DNA of 22,792 nucleotides from Ruminococcaceae bacterium UBA1227 (GTDB taxonomy: Bacteria > Bacillota > Clostridia > Oscillospirales > Acutalibacteraceae). A program made the translations under genes and the position numbers. The number at the start of each line of letters is the position of its first letter. Position 1 is the stretch's first letter. The stretch spans positions 15,689-38,480 of the forward strand of contig DBWX01000008.1 of NCBI GenBank assembly GCA_002309175.1. Direction: 5' to 3'. Positions 1 to 6,804 of the stretch are shown here, one piece after another. The notes under the pieces are model-generated. The model made no database searches. It saw only the letters and a list, made by a program, of their open reading frames with translations, and was not told the origin of the DNA.

Positions 1-28
1 GTGGGTTCGAATCCCACCCTCTGCGCCA
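1..28 (+). tRNA. 3' end of a tRNA (probably tRNA-Ser), cut by the window edge
   Basis: Bases 1-17 form a complete T arm (stem GTGGG/CCCAC around loop TTCGAAT). They are followed by a 7-base acceptor strand CCTCTGC, discriminator G and an encoded CCA at 26-28. The anticodon lies outside the window, so the identity cannot be read. The acceptor sequence and G discriminator look most like a serine tRNA, but this is only a guess. Confidence 0.85.
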
Positions 29-34
29 GCTTAA

Positions 35-64
35 AGCCCGGAGCCGATGCTCCGGGCTGTTTTT
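35..64 (+). terminator. Rho-independent terminator of the partial tRNA
   Basis: A perfect 10-bp stem (AGCCCGGAGC at 35-44 and GCTCCGGGCT at 49-58) closes a 4-base loop and is followed by T60-T64. It starts 7 bases after the tRNA CCA and ends 19 bases before the next gene start. Confidence 0.9.
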
Positions 65-82
65 AAAGGCGGTAGTTTATTT

Positions 83-1558
83 ATGATGAATATGCTTGAA
101 GAGGCCATAATCTATTCAGCCATGATGCATAAGGGACAGGTCCGTAAATTCGGCGATTTCCCTTACATTTTCCATCCTCTGGAAGTGGCCCAGATCCTCT
201 CCACCATGACCGATGACGAGGAAGTCGTCACTGCAGGTATCCTGCACGACATAGTTGAAGATACTGACGGTTCGGTTAAGGATATCGAGAACAGATTCGG
301 CAAACGTGTCGCCATGATTGTGGCATACGAGACTGAGAATAAGTATCCCGAAGAGGACAGGAGTGCCACCTGGAAGCGCAGAAAAGAGTACTCACTGGCT
401 GCGCTCAGGAGTTCAAATGACCAGGGCATACAGATGCTCTGGCTCGCCGACAAGCTCGCGAATCTCCGCTCGCTTGCCAGAATCTACTCCGAGATCGGTG
501 ATGCCATGTGGGAGGGTCTGAACGAAAAGGACCCCGAGCTTCAGCGCTGGTACTATAAATCCGTCGCCGAGGCACTCGAACTCTCATTCAACAAGACGGG
601 CGCCTTCAAGGAGTACATTAAACACATAAATTCCATCTGGCCGGGTACTTTCGACTCCGAAAAGGCCAGATATAAGAAATACAGGGAAGTTTCCGTCGAC
701 GGCTGCAAGATGGTCGGCCGCGGCGCGAAGGGCGAAGTCTACCGCTATGATGACGAGCTCGTAATCAAGGTCTACAACGAGAAGAACACCTATCGTGATG
801 TTGAGAACGAGATTGCGACAAGCCGTAAGGCCTTTGTACTCGGTGTTCCGACAGCCATCTCATTCGGTATCGTATCCGTAGGCGACCGCTACGGCGCCAT
901 GTACGAACTGGTTGATTCAGAGACCATCTCCTCAATCATCTCCAAGTCACCGGGACGCGTTGAAAACTATGCCGACATAATGGCTGACCTGGCTCATGAG
1001 GTACACGCAATAGAGGTTACCGAAGAGGACGGATTCGGCAGGGCGGAAGACCGCCATATCCGCAGAATCGACAGAGGTCTCGCCAATGAGGACGCAGCCC
1101 TCGCAGAGCGCTGCAGGCAGCTCGTAAACGGCCTTTCCGATGCAAACACGCTCATCCACGGTGATTTCCATACCGGAAATGTCTTCCTTCAGAGAGGTGA
1201 GCCGCTTCTCATAGATATGGACCGTGTATCAGTCGGCCATCCCATATTTGAGATAAGCGACCTTCTCATGGCCTATGTCGTACGCGGCGAGGATGACCCC
1301 GCTGTCGTTTCCGACTATATGGGCTTCTCTTACGAGACCGCGAAAAAGTTCTTTGACCGCTTCCTTCGACACTATCTCGACACAGATGACGAGAACAGAC
1401 TGCAGGAAGTCACTGACAAGGCAATGATTCTCTGCGCAATCCGCGTTATCGGCAAGTTCTATGAAAAAGGCGTTGAGGCAGAGAACAGAGAGATAATCGA
1501 ACGCAACCTTGAGCGCCTGAGAACACTCACGGCAAAATATGACACCCTGAGCTTTTAA
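83..1558 (+). CDS. HD phosphohydrolase (RelA/SpoT hydrolase-like) fused to an APH-type kinase domain
   Basis: This 491-residue cytosolic protein joins two enzyme domains. Residues about 5-180 carry the HD signature of SpoT/MESH1-type hydrolases: H31 in a YIFHP motif, H55-D56, E59-D60 in HDIVEDT, and D123/N127 in ADKLANL. All the usual metal and hydrolysis residues are therefore present. No RelA-type synthetase domain follows. Residues about 205-400 instead resemble aminoglycoside/choline kinases: a GRGAKGEVY loop (212-220), K229 in VIKV, the catalytic loop HGDFHTGN (359-366) and a metal-binding D378. The start at 83 has AAAGGCGG about 10 bases upstream; an earlier ATG at 47 lies inside the preceding terminator hairpin. 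The gene is followed after 12 bases by a membrane protein gene, so the two are probably cotranscribed. Substrates of both domains are unknown. The domain calls are secure; the role of the fusion is not. Confidence 0.85.
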   Translation: MMNMLEEAIIYSAMMHKGQVRKFGDFPYIFHPLEVAQILSTMTDDEEVVTAGILHDIVEDTDGSVKDIENRFGKRVAMIVAYETENKYPEEDRSATWKRRKEYSLAALRSSNDQGIQMLWLADKLANLRSLARIYSEIGDAMWEGLNEKDPELQRWYYKSVAEALELSFNKTGAFKEYIKHINSIWPGTFDSEKARYKKYREVSVDGCKMVGRGAKGEVYRYDDELVIKVYNEKNTYRDVENEIATSRKAFVLGVPTAISFGIVSVGDRYGAMYELVDSETISSIISKSPGRVENYADIMADLAHEVHAIEVTEEDGFGRAEDRHIRRIDRGLANEDAALAERCRQLVNGLSDANTLIHGDFHTGNVFLQRGEPLLIDMDRVSVGHPIFEISDLLMAYVVRGEDDPAVVSDYMGFSYETAKKFFDRFLRHYLDTDDENRLQEVTDKAMILCAIRVIGKFYEKGVEAENREIIERNLERLRTLTAKYDTLSF

Positions 1559-1570
1559 CGGGAGGCAGTT

Positions 1571-2509
1571 ATGGAGAACAGCAAAACACCGAAAGTTTAT
1601 ACCATTCTGTGGTCAGTAATAGTTGCCGCATACACGGTCTTCATGATCGTGATGAGAAAGGTCATCCTTTTCGGATACGCCACAGAGGCGGAGCGAACGG
1701 TAAAGATAGGCGAGGCGGCGGCACGCTCCTCGACACTTAAATGGTTCCGTGCAAGCGACACCGTCGACGATGTATACGTCATCTTTGACCAGATAACCGG
1801 TCTCACAAACAATCTTGAGTACGTTATCTGGGCCGTAATATCAATTCTGGCTCTCGTGCTTTATCCGATAGCCATTGCAAAGATTCTGTACGGCAAGGAA
1901 CCGGGTAAGAATATTAAGATAATCAGCGAAGTACTGCTTGTTGCAGGCTTTGTCTACATCACCTACTATGCCCTTATAGGCGACTACACCATCCTCGACA
2001 AGGTCAAGAACATAACCGCCAGCATGCTGGGACTCAGTTTTCCGATCAGGTTTAAAATCTGGGGCATTCTGACAGCGTTCTCGATTTTCATAAACTACCT
2101 TTATGCGGCGAGAAAACTGGGCTTTATCGAAGGCGGACTTCCGAAGGCAGCCGTTATCATAGGTTCGCTCGGCTGTGCCGCAATCTACGTCACAATCAAC
2201 GTGCCGTCGGCAGGCCTCGACCTCATTCCTGACTCGGCACGCTGCCTCGCCCACTGGAGCGGCGCTCTCATCTTCGCCTTCTTTGAAGTCGCGATGCTCG
2301 CGTTCCTGCTCTTTAATTATATGCGTAAGGGCGACAAGCGCTTTAAGCTGACCTTCATCATCTTCATTGCGACGATGGCGGTCATGGCAGTGCTCCTTGT
2401 CGCAATCGGCAAGAGCGCACTCATCGAAAACCTTCCTGTCTGGGTAGCATACATTATCCTGTTCCTGCTCAACTTCACCAAGGTCTTCGATAAAAAGACA
2501 GCTGAATAA
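1571..2509 (+). CDS. Eight-helix membrane protein of unknown function
   Basis: I do not recognise this 312-residue protein. Hydrophobic segments lie near residues 9-29, 83-106, 117-137, 160-180, 193-211, 228-250, 259-280 and 286-303. A polar stretch of about 50 residues follows the first helix. No signal peptide cleavage site, catalytic motif or transporter signature stands out. The C-terminus is short and charged. The start is supported by GGGAGG five bases upstream of ATG 1571, and the gene follows the HD-kinase gene by 12 bases and ends at a strong terminator. It is therefore the second and last gene of that unit. Cotranscription suggests a role with the HD/APH fusion, for example as membrane partner or sensor, but nothing in the sequence proves it. 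Confidence 0.7.
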   Translation: MENSKTPKVYTILWSVIVAAYTVFMIVMRKVILFGYATEAERTVKIGEAAARSSTLKWFRASDTVDDVYVIFDQITGLTNNLEYVIWAVISILALVLYPIAIAKILYGKEPGKNIKIISEVLLVAGFVYITYYALIGDYTILDKVKNITASMLGLSFPIRFKIWGILTAFSIFINYLYAARKLGFIEGGLPKAAVIIGSLGCAAIYVTINVPSAGLDLIPDSARCLAHWSGALIFAFFEVAMLAFLLFNYMRKGDKRFKLTFIIFIATMAVMAVLLVAIGKSALIENLPVWVAYIILFLLNFTKVFDKKTAE

Positions 2510-2514
2510 AACAA

Positions 2515-2545
2515 GCCCCGGGCTCACCGCCCGGGGCCTGTTTTT
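2515..2545. terminator. Bidirectional terminator
   Basis: A perfect 9-bp stem (GCCCCGGGC 2515-2523 / GCCCGGGGC 2529-2537) with loop TCACC is followed by T2541-T2545 on the plus strand. The A-rich left flank gives a T-run on the minus strand. It ends the membrane protein transcript and also sits just past the stop of the convergent toxin gene. Confidence 0.9.
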
Positions 2546-2549
2546 ATAT

Positions 2550-2855
2550 TCAGGTAAGGAATCTGAGATAATCCGTTCGCCCGTCAAGAATTCTTACAAC
2601 AACTATTACATCGCCTTCAATACGGTAAAAAATCAAATAGTTGTTTACTATAATAAACCGATAATCTTTTTTTACGGCATCTGTCTTCTCCGAGAGTTTA
2701 ACACCCATATTGGGTGAATCTTTCAAAAGTGAAACTGCTTTCACGATGCGTGTTTTAAAAGTTATTGCAGCAGTCGGATTGTTCAGTTTATCTTTGATGT
2801 AATTTGCGATGGATTCGATGTCTTCGATTGACGCGGGGGTATACATTATTCTCAT
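2550..2855 (-). CDS. Type II toxin, RelE/ParE family
   Basis: This 101-residue basic protein has the RelE/ParE layout. An N-terminal helix-helix segment (TPASIEDIESIANYIKDKL, residues 6-24) is followed by a beta-sheet half with the family pattern KKDYRFIIVNNYLIFY and a C-terminal VVVVRILDGRTDYLRFL. RelE members cleave mRNA on the ribosome, while ParE members poison gyrase. Short proteins of this type cannot be assigned to either by eye. The start ATG overlaps the antitoxin stop by four bases (ATGA), the usual coupling in such operons. The cassette looks more AT-rich than its neighbours, which fits recent acquisition. Confidence 0.85.
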   Translation of the reverse strand: MRIMYTPASIEDIESIANYIKDKLNNPTAAITFKTRIVKAVSLLKDSPNMGVKLSEKTDAVKKDYRFIIVNNYLIFYRIEGDVIVVVRILDGRTDYLRFLT

Positions 2856-3154
2856 GCCATATCTACTCCGAGTCTCTTGTAAACATCTTCCTCACTTACA
2901 AGTTCGCCTGAGTTTTCGCCGTACTCAAGCTCCTTTACAAGTCTCTCAATTGATTTCGCTTTAATCATTTCCGCATTATCCTCCGTTGCCTGGAAGGGCA
3001 AGCCTCCGGCATTGATTGATTGCCGGATAAAAATGTTTATGGCCTGGGTTAACGTTAACCCCGTTTTTTCATAAACACTTTCAACCTCTTTACGCACTTC
3101 AGGATTAATCCTGAAACGGAACATATCCGATTTTGCAGATGCTGCCTTTCCCAT
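2852..3154 (-). CDS. Antitoxin, RelB/DinJ family
   Basis: This 100-residue protein carries an N-terminal ribbon-helix-helix DNA-binding region (SDMFRFRINPEVRKEVESVY, then GLTLTQAINIFIRQ), typical of RelB/DinJ. The acidic C-terminal half would wrap the toxin. Antitoxins of this type neutralise the toxin and repress their own operon. An ATG 27 bases further upstream (3181) is in frame, but it overlaps the -10 box of the only good promoter, so it lies upstream of the expected RNA start. The ATG at 3154 has a GGGGG ribosome site about nine bases upstream and is the better start. The order antitoxin then toxin with a 4-base overlap is standard. Confidence 0.87.
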   Translation of the reverse strand: MGKAASAKSDMFRFRINPEVRKEVESVYEKTGLTLTQAINIFIRQSINAGGLPFQATEDNAEMIKAKSIERLVKELEYGENSGELVSEEDVYKRLGVDMA

Positions 3155-3179
3155 GATTATACCCCCAATCTTTAATGAC

Positions 3180-3208
3180 ATTATATTATTATCAAAGGTT
3201 CAAGTCAA
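3180..3208 (-). promoter_or_regulatory. Promoter of the toxin-antitoxin operon
   Basis: On the minus strand TTGACT (3203-3208) and a consensus TATAAT (3180-3185) are separated by exactly 17 bases. The predicted RNA start is near 3173, downstream of ATG 3181, which fixes the antitoxin start at 3154. Confidence 0.8.
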
Positions 3209-3244
3209 TAATTTGTAGCAACAATGTAGCAACAAATTATTGAC
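3204..3244. repeat. 12-bp inverted repeat enclosing an 11-bp tandem repeat (candidate operator)
   Basis: GTCAATAATTTG (3204-3215) and its exact reverse complement CAAATTATTGAC (3233-3244) flank 17 bases. Two exact tandem copies of TGTAGCAACAA (3214-3224, 3225-3235) lie across the centre. The left arm overlaps the -35 of the toxin-antitoxin promoter. The right arm abuts the candidate alaA promoter. Ribbon-helix-helix antitoxins bind repeats of this kind, so it is a plausible autoregulatory operator (inference). Confidence 0.65.
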
Positions 3245-3246
3245 AA

Positions 3247-3276
3247 TTGAAATTGCGGTTATATTAGTGGTATTAT
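3247..3276 (+). promoter_or_regulatory. Candidate promoter of the aminotransferase gene
   Basis: TTGAAA (3247-3252) and TATTAT (3271-3276) are spaced by 18 bases, with the expected start near 3283 and the gene at 3313. TTGACA at 3240-3245 is an alternative -35, but it has no well-spaced -10. Confidence 0.5.
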
Positions 3277-3312
3277 ATACCCTAATCAATACATAAACAC
3301 CAAGAGGAAACT

Positions 3313-4530
3313 ATGCGTACATTTTCAAAGTCATCAAAACTGGATAACGTCCTGTACGATGTAAGAGGTCCCGTCGTTGACGAGGCTAACCGTATGGAGG
3401 AAGAGGGCATTAAGGTTTTAAAGCTCAACATAGGCAATCCTGCCGCCTTCGGTTTCTCCGCGCCGGATGAGGTCATCATTGACATGCGTGACTCCATTGC
3501 CGGCTCGCAGGGCTATTCTGACTCAAGAGGAATCTTTGCCGCGCGCAAGGCCGTCATGCAGTATGCCCAGCTCAAGGGCATACCCAATGTCACAATGAAG
3601 GATGTCTACACCGGAAACGGTGCCTCAGAGCTCATACAGCTGTCCTTGCACGCGCTCCTTAACACCGGCGACGAAATACTCATTCCGTCGCCCGACTATC
3701 CTTTATGGACCGCCTGCGCGAACCTCGCCGGCGGCAAGGCCGTGCACTACATCTGTGACGAGAGTTCAGACTGGTATCCCGACCTTGAGGACATAAAGAA
3801 GAAGATTACCGACAAGACAAAGGCAATAGTCATAATCAATCCGAACAACCCGACAGGTGCTCTCTACTCACAGGAGCTCCTTGAGGAGATCGTAAAGATT
3901 GCGAGAGAGCATGAGCTCATCATCTTCTCGGACGAGATCTACGACCGCCTTGTCATGGACGGCTACAAGCATATCTCAATAGCTTCACTCTGCCCGGACC
4001 TCTTCTGCGTCACCTTTAGCGGACTTTCAAAGTCACACATGGTATGCGGTTTCAGAGTAGGCTGGATGATTCTCTCCGGCAACAAGAGTATCGCAAAAGA
4101 CTATATTGAAGGCATAAACATGCTCTCAAACATGCGCCTCTGCTCAAACGTACCGGGTCAGTCGATTATTCAGACTGCCCTTGGCGGCTACCAGAGTGTA
4201 AATGAGTACATCGTACCCGGCGGCCGCGTCTATGAGCAGCGCAACTTCATCTACGAGGCCATAAATGACATACCCGGCCTCTCGGCAGTAAAACCGAAAG
4301 CCGCCTTCTATATCTTCCCGAAGATAGACACAAAAATGTTTAACATAAAGGACGACAACAGGTTCGCGCTCGACTTCCTGAAGGAGAAACGCGTGCTCCT
4401 CGTCCCCGGAAGCGGCTTCAACTGGCACGAGCCCGACCACTTCCGCATAGTCTACCTTCCCCGTCTCTCGATTCTCAAGGAGTCGACGGACAAACTGGCG
4501 GACTTCCTCAGTGATTATCATCAGAAATAA
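3313..4530 (+). CDS. alaA: Alanine-type aminotransferase (class I PLP fold)
   Basis: The protein is 405 residues long and closely follows E. coli AlaA (YfbQ) from end to end, including KSSKLDNVLYDVRGPV at the N-terminus, KVLKLNIGNPAAFGF (34-48), the PDYPLWTA block (127-134) and NPNNPTGALYS (176-186). AlaA interconverts pyruvate/glutamate and alanine/2-oxoglutarate using pyridoxal phosphate in the cytosol. The cofactor lysine is K240 in GLSKSH, where E. coli has GLSKTY. D207 and Y210 in SDEIYD are the usual PLP contacts. The start is supported by AGAGGAAA just upstream. It is a single-gene transcript ending at the 4536-4564 terminator. Confidence 0.92.
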   Translation: MRTFSKSSKLDNVLYDVRGPVVDEANRMEEEGIKVLKLNIGNPAAFGFSAPDEVIIDMRDSIAGSQGYSDSRGIFAARKAVMQYAQLKGIPNVTMKDVYTGNGASELIQLSLHALLNTGDEILIPSPDYPLWTACANLAGGKAVHYICDESSDWYPDLEDIKKKITDKTKAIVIINPNNPTGALYSQELLEEIVKIAREHELIIFSDEIYDRLVMDGYKHISIASLCPDLFCVTFSGLSKSHMVCGFRVGWMILSGNKSIAKDYIEGINMLSNMRLCSNVPGQSIIQTALGGYQSVNEYIVPGGRVYEQRNFIYEAINDIPGLSAVKPKAAFYIFPKIDTKMFNIKDDNRFALDFLKEKRVLLVPGSGFNWHEPDHFRIVYLPRLSILKESTDKLADFLSDYHQK

Positions 4531-4535
4531 AAAAG

Positions 4536-4564
4536 AGCCCCGAGTTCAACTCGGGGCTTGTTTT
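4536..4564. terminator. Bidirectional terminator between alaA and the Rrf2 gene
   Basis: A 9-bp stem (AGCCCCGAG 4536-4544 / CTCGGGGCT 4550-4558) with loop TTCAA is flanked by an A-run on the left and TTTT at 4561-4564 on the right. It can therefore end transcripts of both convergent genes. The regulator stop codon (4563-4565) lies in its right edge. Confidence 0.9.
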
Positions 4565-4964
4565 ATTTGGCGGCTAAATCGCACAGGGTTTTGCTGTAGA
4601 AGAAGTCGCGGACCATTTTGTCGTATTCTTCCCACATGGGGAGGGTCTGGCATGATTTGCGGCGCGGGCAGGTGTTCTTGCCCTCGGCGAGGCAGGCGAC
4701 GGAGGAGAGAGTGCCCTCCATGAGCTCGAGTATTTCGCCGACAGTGTACTCCTCCGGCTTTCTGACGAGTTTGTAGCCACCGCCCTTGCCAGAGGCGCCG
4801 ACAAGCAGGCCGCCCGCGACCATGTCCTTAACTATTATTTCGAGGTATTTTTTGGAGATTTCCTGTCTCTCCGCTATGTCTTTTAAGGGTACGAAGTTTC
4901 CGTCTGCGTGCTCCGCGAGGTCAAGCATGACGCGGAGGGCATAACGGCCTTTTGTCGTAATCAC
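4563..4964 (-). CDS. iscR: Rrf2-family regulator, IscR type
   Basis: This 133-residue Rrf2 protein starts with the family pattern TTKGRYALRVMLDLA. It has a winged helix-turn-helix (about 25-67, including ISKKYLEIIVKDMVAGGLL and GKGGGYKL) and a three-cysteine cluster, C91, C99 and C105. These match in position the [2Fe-2S] ligands of IscR. IscR proteins sense Fe-S status and control Fe-S biogenesis genes. An extra cysteine (C128) lies near the C-terminus. The start is GTG 4964, with AAAGG about 11 bases upstream and no better ATG. It is divergent from iscS-iscU, with three ACCTA-type sites nearby that I infer to be its operators. CymR, a cysteine-responsive Rrf2 protein, is an alternative model but lacks this cysteine cluster. 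Confidence 0.85.
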   Translation of the reverse strand: MITTKGRYALRVMLDLAEHADGNFVPLKDIAERQEISKKYLEIIVKDMVAGGLLVGASGKGGGYKLVRKPEEYTVGEILELMEGTLSSVACLAEGKNTCPRRKSCQTLPMWEEYDKMVRDFFYSKTLCDLAAK

Positions 4965-4992
4965 GGTATTTCACGCCTTTCAGAAAGATTAC

Positions 4993-5011
4993 ACCTATTA
5001 TACCGCAAGGT
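4993..5011. promoter_or_regulatory. Candidate autoregulatory operator
   Basis: ACCT and AGGT arms lie 19 bases end to end, the same length as the two strong sites at 5035 and 6742, and the site shares their leading ACCTATT. It covers the -10 box of the regulator's own promoter. The match is weaker than the other two, so autoregulation is an inference. Confidence 0.45.
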
Positions 5012-5025
5012 TGATGGGTAATCAA
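4997..5025 (-). promoter_or_regulatory. Promoter of the Rrf2/IscR-type gene
   Basis: On the minus strand TTGATT (5020-5025) and TATAAT (4997-5002) are spaced by 17 bases. The predicted start is about 25-30 bases before the GTG codon. Confidence 0.75.
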
Positions 5026-5034
5026 GTGTTATTT

Positions 5035-5068
5035 ACCTATTGACATAGTAGGCAAAAGGGTATAAAAT
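5035..5068 (+). promoter_or_regulatory. iscS-iscU promoter with overlapping operator
   Basis: TTGACA (5040-5045) and TAAAAT (5063-5068) are spaced by 17 bases. A 19-base imperfect palindrome with ACCTA...TAGG arms (5035-5053) covers the -35 box. The same 18 bases recur at 6742. Repressor binding here would block RNA polymerase. The predicted RNA start (about 5075) lies downstream of an ATG at 5067, ruling that ATG out as the iscS start. Confidence 0.8.
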
Positions 5069-5096
5069 GAACCCGTCAAACAGAAAGGAGCATTTT

Positions 5097-6281
5097 ATGA
5101 TATATGCTGATAATGCCGCAACCACAAAGATGAGCGAAGCGGCAATAAACAGAATGGTCGAAGTTGCGAAAGAGAACTACGGCAACCCCTCAAGCCTCTA
5201 TGTCTTCGGACAGAAGGCAAAGGAGATCCTCGAAGAAGCGAGAGCGGATGTCGCCGGTATTATAAATGCTGACCCCAGGGAGATTATTTTCACCTCCGGC
5301 GGCAGCGAGGCCGACAACCAGGCAATACTCTCCGCAGCGGAGATCGGTAAGAAGAAGGGTAAGATGCATATCATTTCTTCTGCGTTCGAGCATCATGCGG
5401 TGCTTCACACTCTTGATAAGCTTAAGAAGAACGGTTTTGAGATTACTCTTGTCGATGTCCATGAGGACGGTCTCGTCAGACCCGAGGAGGTTGAGGCCGC
5501 AATCAGGGAGGACACCTGCCTTGTAACTATAATGTATGCAAACAATGAGATAGGCACCATCCAGCCGATCAAAGAGATCGGCGCCGTATGCAGAAAGCAC
5601 GGCGTGCTTTTCCATACGGATGCGGTTCAGGCCATAGCCCATCTTCATATTGATGTTGAAGATCAGAACATAGACATGCTCTCTGCTTCGGCACACAAGT
5701 TCCACGGCCCTAAGGGTGTAGGTTTCCTCTATGTGAAGAAGGGTATCCTGCTCACAAACCTCATTGAGGGCGGTGCGCAGGAGCGCGGAAAGCGCGCAGG
5801 TACGGAGAACGTACCGGGCATTGCCGCCATGGCGACTGCGCTTTGTGATGCTTATAAAGATCTTGACGCAAGGAATGCGTCAATTCAGAAAAAGAGAGAC
5901 CGTCTCATTGAAGGTCTCGGTAAGATAGAACATTCAGCCTTAAACGGCGATGCGACCTGCAGACTGCCCGGTAACGTAAACTACTGCTTTGAGGGCATTG
6001 AAGGCGAATCACTTCTTCTTCTCCTCGATGACAAGGGCATTGCCGCCTCATCGGGAAGCGCCTGTACTTCAGGTTCACTTGACCCCAGCCATGTACTTCT
6101 TGCCATAGGCAGAGTTCATGATGTCGCCCACGGTTCACTCCGTCTTTCAATCGACGAGAGCATAACCGATGAGGATGTCGAGTATATGATTACCGCGACA
6201 AAGGATGTCGTTGAGTACCTCAGAGGCTTCTCTCCGGTATGGCGTGATCTCGTCGCAGGCAAGAAACAGTTTATTTTATAA
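5097..6281 (+). CDS. iscS: Cysteine desulfurase, IscS/NifS type
   Basis: This 394-residue class V PLP enzyme takes sulfur from cysteine as a persulfide and passes it to Fe-S and thio-cofactor pathways. The N-terminus MIYADNAATTKM is canonical. H99/H100 stack or contact PLP, K201 in ASAHKFHGPKG binds it, and C323 in SSGSACTSG is the persulfide cysteine on the mobile loop. The arrangement is that of group I (IscS/NifS) enzymes. The start at 5097 has AAAGGAG six bases upstream; an in-frame ATG 30 bases earlier overlaps the -10 box. iscU follows after 13 bases. It probably feeds IscU and possibly the rhodanese encoded downstream (inference). Confidence 0.94.
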   Translation: MIYADNAATTKMSEAAINRMVEVAKENYGNPSSLYVFGQKAKEILEEARADVAGIINADPREIIFTSGGSEADNQAILSAAEIGKKKGKMHIISSAFEHHAVLHTLDKLKKNGFEITLVDVHEDGLVRPEEVEAAIREDTCLVTIMYANNEIGTIQPIKEIGAVCRKHGVLFHTDAVQAIAHLHIDVEDQNIDMLSASAHKFHGPKGVGFLYVKKGILLTNLIEGGAQERGKRAGTENVPGIAAMATALCDAYKDLDARNASIQKKRDRLIEGLGKIEHSALNGDATCRLPGNVNYCFEGIEGESLLLLLDDKGIAASSGSACTSGSLDPSHVLLAIGRVHDVAHGSLRLSIDESITDEDVEYMITATKDVVEYLRGFSPVWRDLVAGKKQFIL

Positions 6282-6294
6282 TCGGAGGTAAATT

Positions 6295-6726
6295 ATGGCT
6301 TTATACAGTGAAAAAGTAATGGATCATTTCCGCAACCCGCGCAATGTCGGTGTTATTGAGAATGCTGACGCAGTAGGCGAGGTAGGTAACGCCAAGTGCG
6401 GCGATATCATGACAATGTATTTAAAGATTGACAACGATGTTATCTCCGACGTAAAGTTTGAGACATTCGGCTGCGGCAGCGCAATCGCCTCATCATCCAT
6501 GGCCACTGAGCTCATTAAAGGTAAGCCCATAGCCGAGGCTCTTGAGCTGACGAACAAGGCGGTTGCCGAGGCTCTTGACGGACTTCCGGCATACAAGATG
6601 CACTGTTCTGTGCTCGCCGAAGGTGCCATAAAGGCCGCTATCAAGGACTATTATGACAAGAACGGGATTGCCTATGACGCGAAGCAGTTCGCCGAAGGCC
6701 CCGAGTGCGCGCACTGCTGCGAATAA
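6295..6726 (+). CDS. iscU: Fe-S cluster scaffold, IscU/NifU N-terminal type
   Basis: This 143-residue scaffold accepts sulfur from IscS and assembles [2Fe-2S] clusters before transfer. The three ligand cysteines are visible: C35 in AKCGD with D37, C60 in FGCGSA and C104 in MHCSVLAE. The N-terminal YSEKVMDHFRNPRN is typical. The C-terminus ends in an additional C138/C141/C142 cluster, common in clostridial NifU-like proteins. It lies 13 bases after iscS with GGAGG before the ATG, so it is cotranscribed. No hscA, hscB, iscA or fdx gene is nearby, which fits the reduced ISC sets of Clostridia. The next promoter starts only 16 bases after its stop codon. Confidence 0.93.
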   Translation: MALYSEKVMDHFRNPRNVGVIENADAVGEVGNAKCGDIMTMYLKIDNDVISDVKFETFGCGSAIASSSMATELIKGKPIAEALELTNKAVAEALDGLPAYKMHCSVLAEGAIKAAIKDYYDKNGIAYDAKQFAEGPECAHCCE

Positions 6727-6741
6727 AAATTTTTTAATAAA

Positions 6742-6775
6742 ACCTATTGACATAGTAGGTAAATGATGCTATAGT
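6742..6775 (+). promoter_or_regulatory. Promoter of the metY sulfur operon with the same operator as iscS
   Basis: TTGACA (6747-6752) and TATAGT (6770-6775) are spaced by exactly 17 bases. The 19-base site ACCTA...TAGGT (6742-6760) again covers the -35 and matches the iscS site at 18 of 19 bases. This indicates co-regulation of Fe-S assembly and sulfur amino acid synthesis by the same Rrf2 protein (inference). Confidence 0.82.
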
Positions 6776-6804
6776 TTTCGCATCAGGAAAAAGGAGACGG
6801 ACAA

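Noticed and set aside
47..82. Upstream ATG extending the HD-kinase protein by 12 residues
   Set aside because: It lies inside the terminator hairpin of the tRNA, with no ribosome site. ATG 83 is well placed.
1841..2587. Long minus-strand open frame opposite the membrane protein
   Set aside because: Composition is atypical (Cys, His, Arg-rich), it crosses a terminator, and the plus-strand membrane protein is well supported.
5067..5096. Upstream ATG for iscS
   Set aside because: It overlaps the -10 box, so it precedes the expected RNA start. ATG 5097 has AAAGGAG and gives the canonical N-terminus.
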